This document shows positions 15,679 through 24,699 of a stretch of 26,591 nt of DNA, one piece after another. Position 1 is the first letter of the stretch, and every line of letters begins with the position of its first letter. Under the pieces are notes generated by a model. The model was not told the origin of the DNA. It did not search any database and worked only from the letters and a program-made list of their open reading frames with translations. The position numbers and the translations under genes were made by a program. The stretch lies in contig CAMWXF010000001.1 of NCBI GenBank assembly GCA_947178115.1, positions 1-26,591 on the forward strand, written 5' to 3'. The stretch comes from an uncultured Lachnospiraceae bacterium (GTDB taxonomy: Bacteria; Bacillota; Clostridia; Lachnospirales; Lachnospiraceae).

Positions 15679-17055
15679 ATGAAACGTGTCGAATCTTTGA
15701 AAAGACTTATTATATTGCAGTTATCCTTTATCGGATTACTTATTCATACGGCGGTCTATGCATATTTCTGGTTTCAGGATTATTATCCGTATCTGCTTTA
15801 TCACGGTAAGGCGAAGTTCTTTCGAAACGGGCATCTTCTCATTATACTGATCTATTTCGTGCTGCTGTTTTTTTTCGCCAACATGTACGGTGTGCTGAAG
15901 ATCGGTTATCTAAAGGCTACGGATGTTTTTATCTCGGAAGTTTTTGCACTTCTGTTTGTCAATGTGATCTCTTATTTTCAGATCTCCCTAATGGCGAACT
16001 GGGTGGTACAGGTGCGTCCGATTGTCTGGACGATGCTGATACAGATCATTTTTTCCATTGTGTGGGTGTTCGTGTGCGATACGTGTTATTATAAAGTGTT
16101 TCCGCCCAGAGAAATCCTGATCATTCATGGAGAGAGGCCGATAGATGACATTGTGGCCAAATTTGAGTCGCGTAAAGAGAAGTACAAGATCGCAAGGAGC
16201 ATGAATATTTCGGAAGGTATGGAGGCTGTCAAGAAAGAGATTACGGGAGAGTATGGTGCGGTGGTACTGTGGGACATTCCCGTCAGTGACAGAAATTATC
16301 TGCTGAAATATTGTTACAGTAAGTCGATTCGTGTCTATATGATGCCGAAGATATCAGACGTTTTGGTAAAAGGGGCGGATCAGCTCCATCTGTTTGACAC
16401 GCCCGTCTATCTGACGAGAGAGTATTCTCTCAAGGTGGAGCAGCGTCTGGCCAAGAGGATGATCGATCTGATCTGCTCGCTGATCCTGTTAGTGATCGCG
16501 TCCCCGTTTATGCTGATTACGGCGATTGCAATCAAGGTATATGACGGCGGTCCGGGCTTGTATAAACAGGTTCGCTGCACGATCGGACGCAGGGAATTCT
16601 ATATCCTGAAGTTTCGGAGTATGAAAGTGGATGCCGAGAAAGACGGTGTGGCGAGGCTGGCATCTAAGAACGATTCGCGCATCACACCGATCGGCAGGTT
16701 TATCCGTGCGACAAGGATCGACGAATTGCCGCAGCTCCTCAACATTCTGAGAGGGGACATGTCTTTTATCGGGCCCAGACCGGAGCGGCCGGAGATCATA
16801 GATCAGTATATGGAGGAGATGCCCGAGTTTGCTTTCCGCATGAAAGTGAAGGCCGGGCTCGCGGGGTATGCGCAGGTGTATGGCAAGTATAATACAACGC
16901 CTTACGATAAATTAAAGCTGGATCTGACTTATATTGAACAGTATTCGGTATGGCTGGATCTGAAGCTTATGCTTCTGACACTTAAGATTCTCATTAAGCC
17001 GGAGAGCACGGAGGGCGTGGAGAATACGCAGACTACAGCGATGAAAAAGAAATGA
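15679..17055 (+). CDS. Exopolysaccharide priming polyprenyl glycosylphosphotransferase
   Basis: A 458-residue membrane enzyme that starts the lipid-linked repeat unit by moving a sugar-1-phosphate from a nucleotide sugar to undecaprenyl phosphate. Four membrane segments (about 10-32, 51-70, 80-101, 115-135) precede a CoA-binding-like region. The C-terminal bacterial sugar transferase domain (from about 255) holds a membrane-embedded hairpin (262-288), KFRSM (311-315), the catalytic D348-E349 in RIDELPQLLNILRGDMSFIG, and GPRPERPE (365-372). The architecture matches WbaP/CpsE-type long enzymes rather than short PglC types. GAGGT lies before ATG 15679. The stop overlaps an in-frame ATG of the next gene. 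The first sugar cannot be read from the sequence. Confidence 0.95.
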   Translation: MKRVESLKRLIILQLSFIGLLIHTAVYAYFWFQDYYPYLLYHGKAKFFRNGHLLIILIYFVLLFFFANMYGVLKIGYLKATDVFISEVFALLFVNVISYFQISLMANWVVQVRPIVWTMLIQIIFSIVWVFVCDTCYYKVFPPREILIIHGERPIDDIVAKFESRKEKYKIARSMNISEGMEAVKKEITGEYGAVVLWDIPVSDRNYLLKYCYSKSIRVYMMPKISDVLVKGADQLHLFDTPVYLTREYSLKVEQRLAKRMIDLICSLILLVIASPFMLITAIAIKVYDGGPGLYKQVRCTIGRREFYILKFRSMKVDAEKDGVARLASKNDSRITPIGRFIRATRIDELPQLLNILRGDMSFIGPRPERPEIIDQYMEEMPEFAFRMKVKAGLAGYAQVYGKYNTTPYDKLKLDLTYIEQYSVWLDLKLMLLTLKILIKPESTEGVENTQTTAMKKK

Positions 17056-17093
17056 GCGGACGGAGCTACGAACAGCGGGAAAGGTCTGGATAT

Positions 17094-18131
17094 ATGCGGG
17101 AAATTAAGTATGCCGATGCGGGCATGGATATGAAAAAACTGGGGCTTTGCTTTATGCGTAAATGCTGGCTGGTGATCGTGGCGGCGGTAGTCGGTGCGGT
17201 GATTGGCGGCGGGGTGTATACGTTTACGGCGATCGTACCGGAGGCGGAGCGGGAATATCGGGCGATGTCCAAGGTATATTTGGATTTTGAAGTGGATGAG
17301 ACGGGAGAGGTCTATCAGCAGTATAACGGTTATACATGGAATGATCTGATGGCGACGAATCCGATTCTGGATGTTACGATGCAATATCTGCCGGAGGACT
17401 ACAGCAAAGAAGAAGTTATGGCGGCAACGAAAGCTGAGATTCTGTCGGATCTGCGGCTTCTTACGATCACGATTACAACACACGATGCGGAGAGATGTAA
17501 TGCGATCCTAAAGGCAACGGGACAGTCGTTGACGGATCTTGGGAATACGGCGAAAGAATTCCGGCAGATCAGCGTGATTCAGACAACTGTGGCGGAATTG
17601 GTGACGGCGGATGACAGAACTGAGCAGGCGGTGATTGCAGGGACAGTTGCAGCGATGGTGCTGATGCTGCTTGGCATGATGTTTTATTATGTGCTGGATG
17701 ACCGCATCATGGCAGCAAGTGATCTGAAACAAGTGACAGATGTACCGTTTGTCGGTTATGCCGGAGCGGACGGGAGATTTGGCGCAGATTATGAGGAGAA
17801 TCTGAATTATCTGCAAAAGAAGATGAAGGATCTTTGCATACTTACCGTGACACAGGGACATTTTGCAGAACAGAAAGAACAGCATAAGAAGGAGCTGTTC
17901 GTGGATTGGAAAGCGGGAATTACCGATGAACAATGGAACAGGCTGTGTGCGGCCGAGGGCGTAGTGCTCGTGGCTGATTACGGGAGAGTGCATGCTGCAT
18001 ATCTTGCCTATGTGATGGAACAGATACAGCTTAGAGAGTGTCGTATTGCGGGGATAGCGATCGGCGGCGCGGATGAGAAGTTCCTGCGCAGATACTATGG
18101 GCATGCGTTCGGACGTGCAGACAAGGCGTAG
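17094..18131 (+). CDS. Wzz/CpsC-like chain-length protein with a degenerate BY-kinase-like C-terminal domain
   Basis: A 345-residue polysaccharide co-polymerase. Two membrane segments (about 24-46 and 178-200) flank an outside domain of about 130 residues, the layout of Wzz/CpsC proteins that set chain length with the polymerase. After the second segment, residues 210-345 continue as a cytosolic domain. EGVVLVADYGRVHAAYLAYV and IAGIAIGG resemble the Walker-B and following region of the CpsD/BY-kinase fold, but no Walker A P-loop is present. The end RRYYGHAF recalls the tyrosine tail of such kinases. This looks like an inactive kinase domain fused to the co-polymerase. ATG 17094 is chosen because GGAAAGGT lies eight bases upstream; ATG 17052 overlaps the previous stop. 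Confidence 0.8.
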   Translation: MREIKYADAGMDMKKLGLCFMRKCWLVIVAAVVGAVIGGGVYTFTAIVPEAEREYRAMSKVYLDFEVDETGEVYQQYNGYTWNDLMATNPILDVTMQYLPEDYSKEEVMAATKAEILSDLRLLTITITTHDAERCNAILKATGQSLTDLGNTAKEFRQISVIQTTVAELVTADDRTEQAVIAGTVAAMVLMLLGMMFYYVLDDRIMAASDLKQVTDVPFVGYAGADGRFGADYEENLNYLQKKMKDLCILTVTQGHFAEQKEQHKKELFVDWKAGITDEQWNRLCAAEGVVLVADYGRVHAAYLAYVMEQIQLRECRIAGIAIGGADEKFLRRYYGHAFGRADKA

Positions 18132-18166
18132 ACAGGACAGGGCGCTGATCGGAAATGAGGCAAACT

Positions 18167-18961
18167 ATGAAAATACAGTTGTTGGTATCGGCGGTGAATC
18201 AGGATATTTCCGCGCTGGTCAAACAAATGCATATACAGACCGATGCGGTGATCGTGAACCAATGTGACCGTTACGGTTATGAGGAGATCGCGGCCGAAGA
18301 CAGCAGGATTCAGGTTTTCTCTATGCCGGAGAGAGGTGTGGGGCTGAGCCGCAATACCGCTCTGTTGCATGCGGACGGTGAGATCTGCGTATTCTCAGAC
18401 GAGGATATTGTACTGTCGGAAGGATATGCCGAGGCGATTCGCAGAGCGTACAGAGAGCTGCCGGATGCAGATATGATTCTGGTTAATGTGAAGGTCTCAC
18501 CTGCCAGAAGGACTTATTGGAATGAGGACATCCATCGGATCAACCGCCGCAATTACGGGCGTTATCCGGCGTACAGTATCACGGCGAGACATGCTGCTCT
18601 GCTGCGGGCTAATGTACATTATTCTCTGCTTTTCGGCGGCGGTGCCAAGTACAGCAACGGGGAGGACAGTCTTTTTCTGAGAGATTGTTTGAAGGCCGGT
18701 TTGAAGATATATTCCCATACAATATGTATCGGGGAAGAAACAGAACGGAAATCCACATGGTTCAGCGGATATCACGAGAAATTTTTCCGGGACAGAGGCG
18801 TGCTGTATCATTACCTCTACGGACGACTGGCGCTGCCGCTGGCTTTTCGTTTCTTATGGGTTCACAGAGAAGAAATGTGCCGGGAGGTTTCGCTGAAAAA
18901 GGCATATGCGTGGATGAAAGCGGGTGTGCGTGAGGCGGGACAAACGACAGGGAAAGGATAA
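18167..18961 (+). CDS. GT-A-fold glycosyltransferase (GT2-like)
   Basis: A 264-residue soluble protein with the core of a GT-A transferase. GVGLSRNTALLHADGE (57-72) is the usual helix before the metal site, D78/E79/D80 in VFSDEDIVLSEGY is the DxD-like motif, and GGGAKYSNGEDSLFLRDCLKAG (from 157) carries the acidic E-D pair seen at the active site of galactosyltransferase-like enzymes. The nucleotide-binding start of the domain is short and lacks the common IDDGS motif, having NQCD at 31-34, so the subfamily is unsure. ATG 18167 has GAGG six bases upstream. It lies between the chain-length protein and the polymerase, so it probably adds a sugar to the repeat unit. Confidence 0.75.
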   Translation: MKIQLLVSAVNQDISALVKQMHIQTDAVIVNQCDRYGYEEIAAEDSRIQVFSMPERGVGLSRNTALLHADGEICVFSDEDIVLSEGYAEAIRRAYRELPDADMILVNVKVSPARRTYWNEDIHRINRRNYGRYPAYSITARHAALLRANVHYSLLFGGGAKYSNGEDSLFLRDCLKAGLKIYSHTICIGEETERKSTWFSGYHEKFFRDRGVLYHYLYGRLALPLAFRFLWVHREEMCREVSLKKAYAWMKAGVREAGQTTGKG

Positions 18962-18970
18962 CATCGTTCG

Positions 18971-20071
18971 ATGATTCTGTATATTACGGTGGCGGCAGTT
19001 ACGGTACTGCTTGCGGGCATGGTGAACAGCCGGCCGGTCATACAACCGTATATGACTACGAGACAACAGATGTGTAACCGCGTCTGCCTTCTGTCTGTAT
19101 TTCTGATCCTGTTTGCGCTGTCGGCGTGCAGGCTGAATGTGGGGAACGACTACGCCAAATACGTGGAGTTCATGCATCTGGTCAACTGTGATTCGTACGT
19201 GCCCACGGAGATCGGATTTAATCTGCTTGTAAAATTAATCTACGGCTTATCCGGTTTTGAAAATTATCTGCTTGTCTTTGCGGTGTATGCTTTTGTCACA
19301 GTGTTTTTGTTCCTGTCAGCGATGTATGAGCAGAGCGATGATTTTCCGTTGACATTTTTCCTGTTTATGATGCTGGGATATTATTTCCAGACATTCAGTA
19401 CGGTACGCTATTATCTGGCGCTGGCGGTGGCACTCTATTCCATGAAATTTGTGCAGCGCGGGCAATGGGGCAGATTCGTCATTTTGATTCTGCTCGGATC
19501 GGCGTTTCATAAGTCCTTGCTTGTGGTGATTCCGTTATACTATCTGGCATCCAAGGCGTGGAAGAAGTGGCAGCTTGCTATTGCGGCTCTATTCTGTACA
19601 ACCTTCCTGTTCGCACAGGACTTTTATTTAAAAGTGGTGATTCTGCTCTATCCGACCTATGAAGATACGGAGTATCTGGAGGGCGGAACGAGTTACATCA
19701 ATATTCTGCGGTGCCTTGCGGTGCTTGTTTTCGCGGGAATCGTGTACTTTATGCAGAAAGACAGTCGTTTTGGGTTCTATTTCTATCTGAATCTGGGAGC
19801 GCTCGTGCTGTATGTGTTCTGCTCCTTCCTGCCGATTATATCCCGCATCGGATATTATCTGACAATCAGTCACATACTGTATCTGCCGATGTTGCTTAAG
19901 CAGGTGGAAAATGCGAAGTGGCGCAGGCTGTTCCGATTGGGGATTCTGCTGGCGGCGATTTTATATTTTGCCGTATACATGAGCCGGGCGGATCAGGACG
20001 GGACGTTGATTCTGCCTTATAAATCTTTCCTGTTCCACGATATGGTTAATATTTTATCGGATGTGAATTAA
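18971..20071 (+). CDS. epsG: EpsG-family polysaccharide polymerase (Wzy-like)
   Basis: A 366-residue protein with about nine to ten membrane segments. The family pattern is clear: CRLNVGNDYAKYVEF (53-67) in the first outside loop, PTEIGFNLLVKLI (78-90), STVRYYLALAVALYSM in the middle and SAFHKSLLVVIPLYYLA. EpsG proteins are thought to join repeat units on the outer face of the membrane, together with the Wzz-like protein encoded just upstream. AAAGGA ends 12 bases before ATG 18971 and the gene starts 10 bp after the preceding stop. It is the only polymerase candidate in the window. Confidence 0.9.
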   Translation: MILYITVAAVTVLLAGMVNSRPVIQPYMTTRQQMCNRVCLLSVFLILFALSACRLNVGNDYAKYVEFMHLVNCDSYVPTEIGFNLLVKLIYGLSGFENYLLVFAVYAFVTVFLFLSAMYEQSDDFPLTFFLFMMLGYYFQTFSTVRYYLALAVALYSMKFVQRGQWGRFVILILLGSAFHKSLLVVIPLYYLASKAWKKWQLAIAALFCTTFLFAQDFYLKVVILLYPTYEDTEYLEGGTSYINILRCLAVLVFAGIVYFMQKDSRFGFYFYLNLGALVLYVFCSFLPIISRIGYYLTISHILYLPMLLKQVENAKWRRLFRLGILLAAILYFAVYMSRADQDGTLILPYKSFLFHDMVNILSDVN

Positions 20072-20096
20072 TTATGCGACAAAGCGATACAAAGGG

Positions 20097-20126
20097 TTGA
20101 GAAGTTCAGATAGAATATGGCATAAT
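20097..20126 (+). promoter_or_regulatory. Putative internal promoter upstream of a GT2 gene
   Basis: TTGAGA (20097-20102), an 18-bp spacer and CATAAT (20121-20126), preceded by TGG as an extended element, lie in the 80-bp gap after the polymerase gene, about 25 bp before the next start codon. It may boost the distal glycosyltransferase genes. Confidence 0.45.
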
Positions 20127-20151
20127 AAATCTTAAGAGGGTAAAACAGAAT

Positions 20152-21048
20152 ATGACTTTCAGCATCATTGTAGTGTGCCTGAATGCGGGGGAGAAGCTGC
20201 GGGAGACGATCGACAGTATTCTGCATCAGACATGGCAGGATTATGAGATCATCATAAAAGACGGCGGTTCCACGGAGGAAGCGACACGGAAATATCTGGA
20301 CGGCTATGCGAAGGCATGTGAAGCCCCGCATGGACAGCCGGGAGAGCAATCTGCCGTGAAGCTTCGCGTCTACAGCAGCAAAGACACAGGCATCTATGAT
20401 GCCATGAATCAGGCAGTGGAGTATGTGTGCGGCGACTATGTCCTTTTTTTAAACTGCGGGGACAGCTTCTATGATATGCATGTGTTGGAGCGGGTCAGCG
20501 GGAAGATTCGGGAACAGGTGCAGAGTCGGGAAACGGGGAGCCGGGAAACTGACAGAGAGAAGGCTATGCAGCCGGAAACGACGAGATATATTTTCTACGG
20601 CAATATTTATGAACGGTTGACGGGAACACAGGTACAGTCCAATCCGGTGATTGATGATTTCGCCTGTTACCGCAATGTGCCTTGTCATCAGGCGTGCTTC
20701 TACGAGGCAGCGCTGTTGCGGGAGAAATCGTTCGATACAGCTTACGCGGTACGTGCCGATTACGAACACTTTCTGTGGTGCTATTACAGGGCTCATGCAA
20801 AGACGGTCTATATGCCTGTTACCGTGGCGCTCTATGAAGGCGGGGGATTTTCCGAGACGAAGGAGAATGAACGCCGTTCACGCAGAGAGCACAGGGAGAT
20901 CGTAAACAGATATATGCCGGTTGCAAAGGTGCGTAAGTATCGACTGATCATGGCTGTGACGCTGGCGCCTGTCAGAACATGGATTGCGAAAAATCCGGTC
21001 ACGGCGGGGATTTATCAGAAGATAAAAAAGGTGCTGTATACCGGATGA
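20152..21048 (+). CDS. GT2 glycosyltransferase (WcaE-like) with a hydrophilic insertion
   Basis: A 298-residue cytosolic GT-A enzyme. Seen: SIIVVCLNAGEKLRETIDSI (4-23), IIKDGGSTEEAT (34-45), SKDTGIYDAMNQA (76-88) and LFLNCGDSFYD (98-108). In this subgroup the usual DxD is replaced by N-x-G-D (here N101, D104), as in WcaE-type colanic-acid enzymes. HQAC in NVPCHQACFYE and the following RADYEHFLW match the subgroup's acceptor half. Two hydrophilic stretches are longer than usual: about residues 53-68 and 118-144, the latter rich in Glu, Arg, Ser and Thr. AAGAGGGT lies upstream of ATG 20152. Donor sugar unknown; fucose is possible from context. Confidence 0.9.
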   Translation: MTFSIIVVCLNAGEKLRETIDSILHQTWQDYEIIIKDGGSTEEATRKYLDGYAKACEAPHGQPGEQSAVKLRVYSSKDTGIYDAMNQAVEYVCGDYVLFLNCGDSFYDMHVLERVSGKIREQVQSRETGSRETDREKAMQPETTRYIFYGNIYERLTGTQVQSNPVIDDFACYRNVPCHQACFYEAALLREKSFDTAYAVRADYEHFLWCYYRAHAKTVYMPVTVALYEGGGFSETKENERRSRREHREIVNRYMPVAKVRKYRLIMAVTLAPVRTWIAKNPVTAGIYQKIKKVLYTG

Positions 21049-21162
21049 GAAAGCACATTATGTAATACGTCTGCGCGGATTTAGGGGAACTGTTTTCGGT
21101 GGATGAAGGATACAGGGAAAAGATCAGGCGCAGGAATATGGAATACTTCGGAGGAGAGAGAC

Positions 21163-22449
21163 ATGAGGGTACTATGGGTATGCAATATTATGCTTCCGAC
21201 AATTGCCAGACAGCTCGGAATTTCATATAGCAATAAAGAAGGATGGCTGAGCGGACTTCTGGAACGTGTCGTGCAGGAACAGGGGTGGAACCGGATCGAA
21301 CTTGGAATTGCTTTTCCGGTTACAGAGGAGATGGAAGATTTCAGACGGACGATGCAGCTGGGGGAAAATGCATCCTGCCGTTGTTATGGATTTATTGAAA
21401 ATCTTGATGCGCCTGAGATTTATGATGACAGCATTGAAACGAAATTTCAGGAGATTCTGAAGGATTTTGAACCGGATATTCTACATGTGTTCGGAGTGGA
21501 ATATCCGCACGCGCTCGCCTGCATCAAAGCCTACGGACGTCCGGAGAGGACGCTGGTCGGCATACAGGGACTTTGCAGTGCGATTGCGGAGGAGTATATG
21601 GCTGATCTGCCGATGAAAGTACAGCGGCAGGTGACGCTGCGCGATCGGATCAGACAGGACAGCATCAGACAGCAGCAAAAGAAGTTTAAGAAGCGGGGAG
21701 AACATGAGAAAGAGGCTTTGCTCATGGCGGGGAATATAGCCGGCAGAACTGATTTTGACCGCACGCAGGCAGCTAAGATCAATCCGGCGGCGCAGTATCA
21801 TTATCTGAATGAGACGCTGCGCGGCCTCTTCTATCGCGACAGATGGAAAAGAACAGCCTGCCGTCCCTACAGTATTTTCTTGAGTCAGGGTGATTATCCG
21901 CTTAAGGGATTTCACTATCTGCTGCGGGCGATGCCGAAAGTGCTGGAGCAGTTTCCGGAAGCCCATGTCTATGTGGCAGGCAATAATATCATTGAAGACA
22001 GTACGCTTAAGGATCGTTTAAAATTGTCGGCGTACGGGAAATATATCAGAAAACTGATTCGGGATAATCATCTGCGCGATCATGTGACGATGTTGGGGAT
22101 GCTGACTGCGGAGGAAATGAAGGAACAATATTTGCAGAGTCATCTTTTTGTGCTGCCTTCCGCACTGGAAAATTCGCCTAATTCGCTGGGAGAGGCTATG
22201 CTGTTGGGTGTACCCTGTGTGGCGGCGGACGTGGGCGGCGTGCATAATCTGCTGACGGACGGCGGTGACGGGATGCTGTATCCGGCGGGAGACGTGGAAG
22301 CGCTGGCGGACAGTATCATCGAGATTTTTACAAAAGAAGCCATTGTAGAGCGGTTCTCAGACAATGCCAGAAAGCATGCGCGGGTCAATCATGACGCGGA
22401 TCAGAATTATTATCGACTGATACACATTTATCGGGAGATGTTATCATGA
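21163..22449 (+). CDS. GT4-family glycosyltransferase
   Basis: A 428-residue GT-B enzyme. The N-terminal acceptor half begins MRVLWVCNIMLP and includes DILHVFGVEYPHALA (105-119). The donor-binding half (about 240-400) has FLSQGDYPLKGFHYLLRAMP (239-258), VYVAGNN, the E336...E344 pair in ENSPNSLGEAMLLGVPCVA, and GGVHNLLTDGGDGMLYPAGD (358-377), the typical GT4 pattern for binding the nucleotide sugar. I start at ATG 21163 because GAGGAG lies six bases upstream; the ATG at 21103 gives a poor 20-residue extension. The stop overlaps the next gene as ATGA. A basic, Gln-rich helix (about 155-182) links the early part of the protein. Confidence 0.92.
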   Translation: MRVLWVCNIMLPTIARQLGISYSNKEGWLSGLLERVVQEQGWNRIELGIAFPVTEEMEDFRRTMQLGENASCRCYGFIENLDAPEIYDDSIETKFQEILKDFEPDILHVFGVEYPHALACIKAYGRPERTLVGIQGLCSAIAEEYMADLPMKVQRQVTLRDRIRQDSIRQQQKKFKKRGEHEKEALLMAGNIAGRTDFDRTQAAKINPAAQYHYLNETLRGLFYRDRWKRTACRPYSIFLSQGDYPLKGFHYLLRAMPKVLEQFPEAHVYVAGNNIIEDSTLKDRLKLSAYGKYIRKLIRDNHLRDHVTMLGMLTAEEMKEQYLQSHLFVLPSALENSPNSLGEAMLLGVPCVAADVGGVHNLLTDGGDGMLYPAGDVEALADSIIEIFTKEAIVERFSDNARKHARVNHDADQNYYRLIHIYREMLS

Positions 22450-23630
22450 CCTTTGTGTTTGTCTCCAATTATATCAATCATCATCAGATTCCGCTGTGCG
22501 AGGCGCTTTATCAGGAGCTGGGCAGTGACTATACTTTTATCCAGACCATGCCCATGGAACAGGAGCGGGTAGCTATGGGGTGGGGTGTGGATGTCCGCAG
22601 CCTGCCCTATGTAAAGTGTTTGTATGAGGCGGAGTATGACTGTCTGAAAAAGATAGCGGAGAGCGATGTGGTGATGTTCGGATGGACAGGCAGAGAGGAT
22701 CTGGCAGACTCCAGATTAAGATCCGGCAAAGTTACGCTTCGCGTCAGTGAGCGGATCTATCGGGAAGGACAATGGAAAGCGGTATCGCCCAGAGGTCTTG
22801 TGGCAAAATATCGGGAGCATATCAGATATCGCGCGCAGAATGTATGTATGCTGTGTGCCGGTGCCTATGCGGCATCGGATTTTCATCTGATCGGCGCATA
22901 TCCTGATAAAATGTTCCGATGGGGATACTTTACGGCACTGCGTACTTACGGGGAAGAACAATTTGTAAATATGAAACCGTGTGACGAAACGCTTCACATC
23001 GTATGGGCGGGAAGATTCATCCCGCTGAAACATCCGGAGTATATGGTACGCCTGGCGAATACCTTGCATGACAGAGGGCATCGATTCTTTATTCATATGC
23101 TGGGAGACGGGCAGATGGAGCCGCAGATCAGGCAGGATGTAGAGAATAACGGACTTACGGAACATTTTCAGTTCTACGGATACACTGCGCCGGAGAAGGT
23201 GCGGGACGTGATGGAGAAGTGCCATATTCATATTTTCACAAGCAATTATCTGGAAGGCTGGGGAGCCGTGGTCAATGAGGGAATGAACAGCGGCTGCGTG
23301 GAGGTGGTCAATGCACAGGTCGGCGCGGCCCCTTATCTGATTCAGCACGGCGATAACGGACTGGTTTATCCAGATGACAGATATGATAAGATGGAAGAAC
23401 TGGTGATTGATCTGTTCGATCACTGGGAGGAACGCAAGGGCATGGGGCGTAAAGCGTACGAGACGATTCGTGATATGTGGAATGCGGAGCATGCGGCAAA
23501 AGAGCTTCTGCGATTCGCAAACAGGCTGCTGCAGGGGGAAATCGTGCCTGCACAGGAAGGCCCCTTAAGTGCGGCGCCTCCCGTTCGCCCGAAGAAAATG
23601 TATCAGATGATGACGGGGAGCAGGAAGTAA
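22446..23630 (+). CDS. GT4-family glycosyltransferase
   Basis: A 394-residue GT-B enzyme coupled to the previous gene by an ATGA overlap, with GGGAG just upstream. The N-terminal half starts MTFVFVSNYINHHQIPLCEA, a form common to a GT4 subgroup in exopolysaccharide clusters. In the donor half: VWAGRFIPLKHPEYMVRLA (187-205), HMLGDGQM, FYGYTAPEKV (243-252) and the conserved E270...E278 pair in LEGWGAVVNEGMNSGCVEV. Then AAPYLIQHGDNGLVYPDD gives the usual end. The two GT4 proteins are different in sequence, so they probably add different sugars. The next gene starts one base after this stop, so they are translated together. Confidence 0.92.
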   Translation: MTFVFVSNYINHHQIPLCEALYQELGSDYTFIQTMPMEQERVAMGWGVDVRSLPYVKCLYEAEYDCLKKIAESDVVMFGWTGREDLADSRLRSGKVTLRVSERIYREGQWKAVSPRGLVAKYREHIRYRAQNVCMLCAGAYAASDFHLIGAYPDKMFRWGYFTALRTYGEEQFVNMKPCDETLHIVWAGRFIPLKHPEYMVRLANTLHDRGHRFFIHMLGDGQMEPQIRQDVENNGLTEHFQFYGYTAPEKVRDVMEKCHIHIFTSNYLEGWGAVVNEGMNSGCVEVVNAQVGAAPYLIQHGDNGLVYPDDRYDKMEELVIDLFDHWEERKGMGRKAYETIRDMWNAEHAAKELLRFANRLLQGEIVPAQEGPLSAAPPVRPKKMYQMMTGSRK

Positions 23631-23631
23631 G

Positions 23632-24624
23632 ATGGGGGAAAAGATCAGTGTGATCGTACCGGTGTACAATTCCATAGATTGTCTGGAAAAGTGTGTGCGC
23701 TCCATCTGTGCCCAGACTTATGAGAATCTGGAGATCCTTCTCATAGATGACGGTTCCACGGACGGAACGGATAAGCTGTGCGACAAGTTGGCCACGGAAG
23801 ACCGGCGCATAGGCGTTTATCATAAGAAGAATGGCGGCGCATCCTCGGCGCGTAACATGGGAATCGGTCTTGCGGCGGGAACGTATCTCGGGTTCGTGGA
23901 CAGTGATGACTATATTGAGCCGGATATGTACGAGCTGATGATGAACGCTTTGCAGGACAGACGGGTGCCGATCGTACAGATTTCCAGAGACGAGGTGGAC
24001 GAAGCGGGAAACCGTCTGCCAGATGTATGCATGCCGCCGGAGAATGGGTGGTTCTGCGGGACAGAAGAGTTCCTGAAAGAACTGCTGCTGCACAGAGGCG
24101 ATTGCTCCTTCTGCACAAAGCTGGTGAGAAAAGAATTGTTTGCGGTGCACAGATTCCCGGAAGGCGTACTGAATGAGGATTTCAGTCTGTTAGTTGAGCT
24201 ACTGCAAGAGATCGACGGAATCACGATCCTACCGAAACAGTGCTATCATGTAGTGTGCAGGCAGACGAGCACGACTCGCAGCCGTACGAAGGACAGTTTT
24301 TCCAGAGTGTTTCTGGATATCGTGGACAATGCGGATCGAATGCAGGTGTTGGTAGACGAGCGCTATCCGGCGCTGCACGATTATGCGATACGATTCAATC
24401 TGTATCAGCGGCTGGATTATCTGCTGCATGTGCCGATCGCACAGATGACGGGACACAATCGGTTTTATAATCAGGTGAAAAAATATCTGCGGCAGCATTT
24501 GTATGACACTGTGAGAAACCCCTATCTTACGAGGAAGAATAAAATATATCTGTTGCTGCTTACGGCTGCACCACGGACAGTAAGAAGAGTCCATGCGTGG
24601 AAGAAGAAAGTCGGGCGCAACTGA
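23632..24624 (+). CDS. GT2-family glycosyltransferase
   Basis: A 330-residue GT-A enzyme with the classical layout. Seen: VIVPVYNSIDCLEKCVRSI (7-25), ILLIDDGSTDGTDKLCD (35-51) with D40, HKKNGGASSARNMGIGLA (64-81), and the metal-binding D90/D92 in FVDSDDYIEPDMYE. VLNEDFSLLVELL farther on carries the catalytic E-D pair. The C-terminal third is mostly helical and basic and ends in RRVHAWKKKVGRN, which may sit on the membrane surface. It begins one base after the preceding stop, with AGGAAG just upstream. The frame is intact and the length normal for the family; substrate unknown. Confidence 0.93.
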   Translation: MGEKISVIVPVYNSIDCLEKCVRSICAQTYENLEILLIDDGSTDGTDKLCDKLATEDRRIGVYHKKNGGASSARNMGIGLAAGTYLGFVDSDDYIEPDMYELMMNALQDRRVPIVQISRDEVDEAGNRLPDVCMPPENGWFCGTEEFLKELLLHRGDCSFCTKLVRKELFAVHRFPEGVLNEDFSLLVELLQEIDGITILPKQCYHVVCRQTSTTRSRTKDSFSRVFLDIVDNADRMQVLVDERYPALHDYAIRFNLYQRLDYLLHVPIAQMTGHNRFYNQVKKYLRQHLYDTVRNPYLTRKNKIYLLLLTAAPRTVRRVHAWKKKVGRN

Positions 24625-24699
24625 GAACCGCAGAATATATATTTTGGGGTACTGTGGGGATGATGTGTGTGGTGACTGTCAGCATGAAAGAACAGTGAA

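Noticed and set aside
3387..15690. TGTCGAA sequences (Spo0A boxes) near 834, 3388, 7396 and 15685, with a reverse copy near 4697
   Set aside because: All lie inside coding sequence, and about three copies of a 7-mer are expected by chance on both strands of this window; no cluster near a promoter.
23308..24150. 280-codon open frame on the minus strand across the GT4/GT2 junction
   Set aside because: It spans two unambiguous plus-strand genes and their junction and shows no protein motif. The minus-strand frames at 22716-23492 and 17508-18104 were dropped for the same reason.
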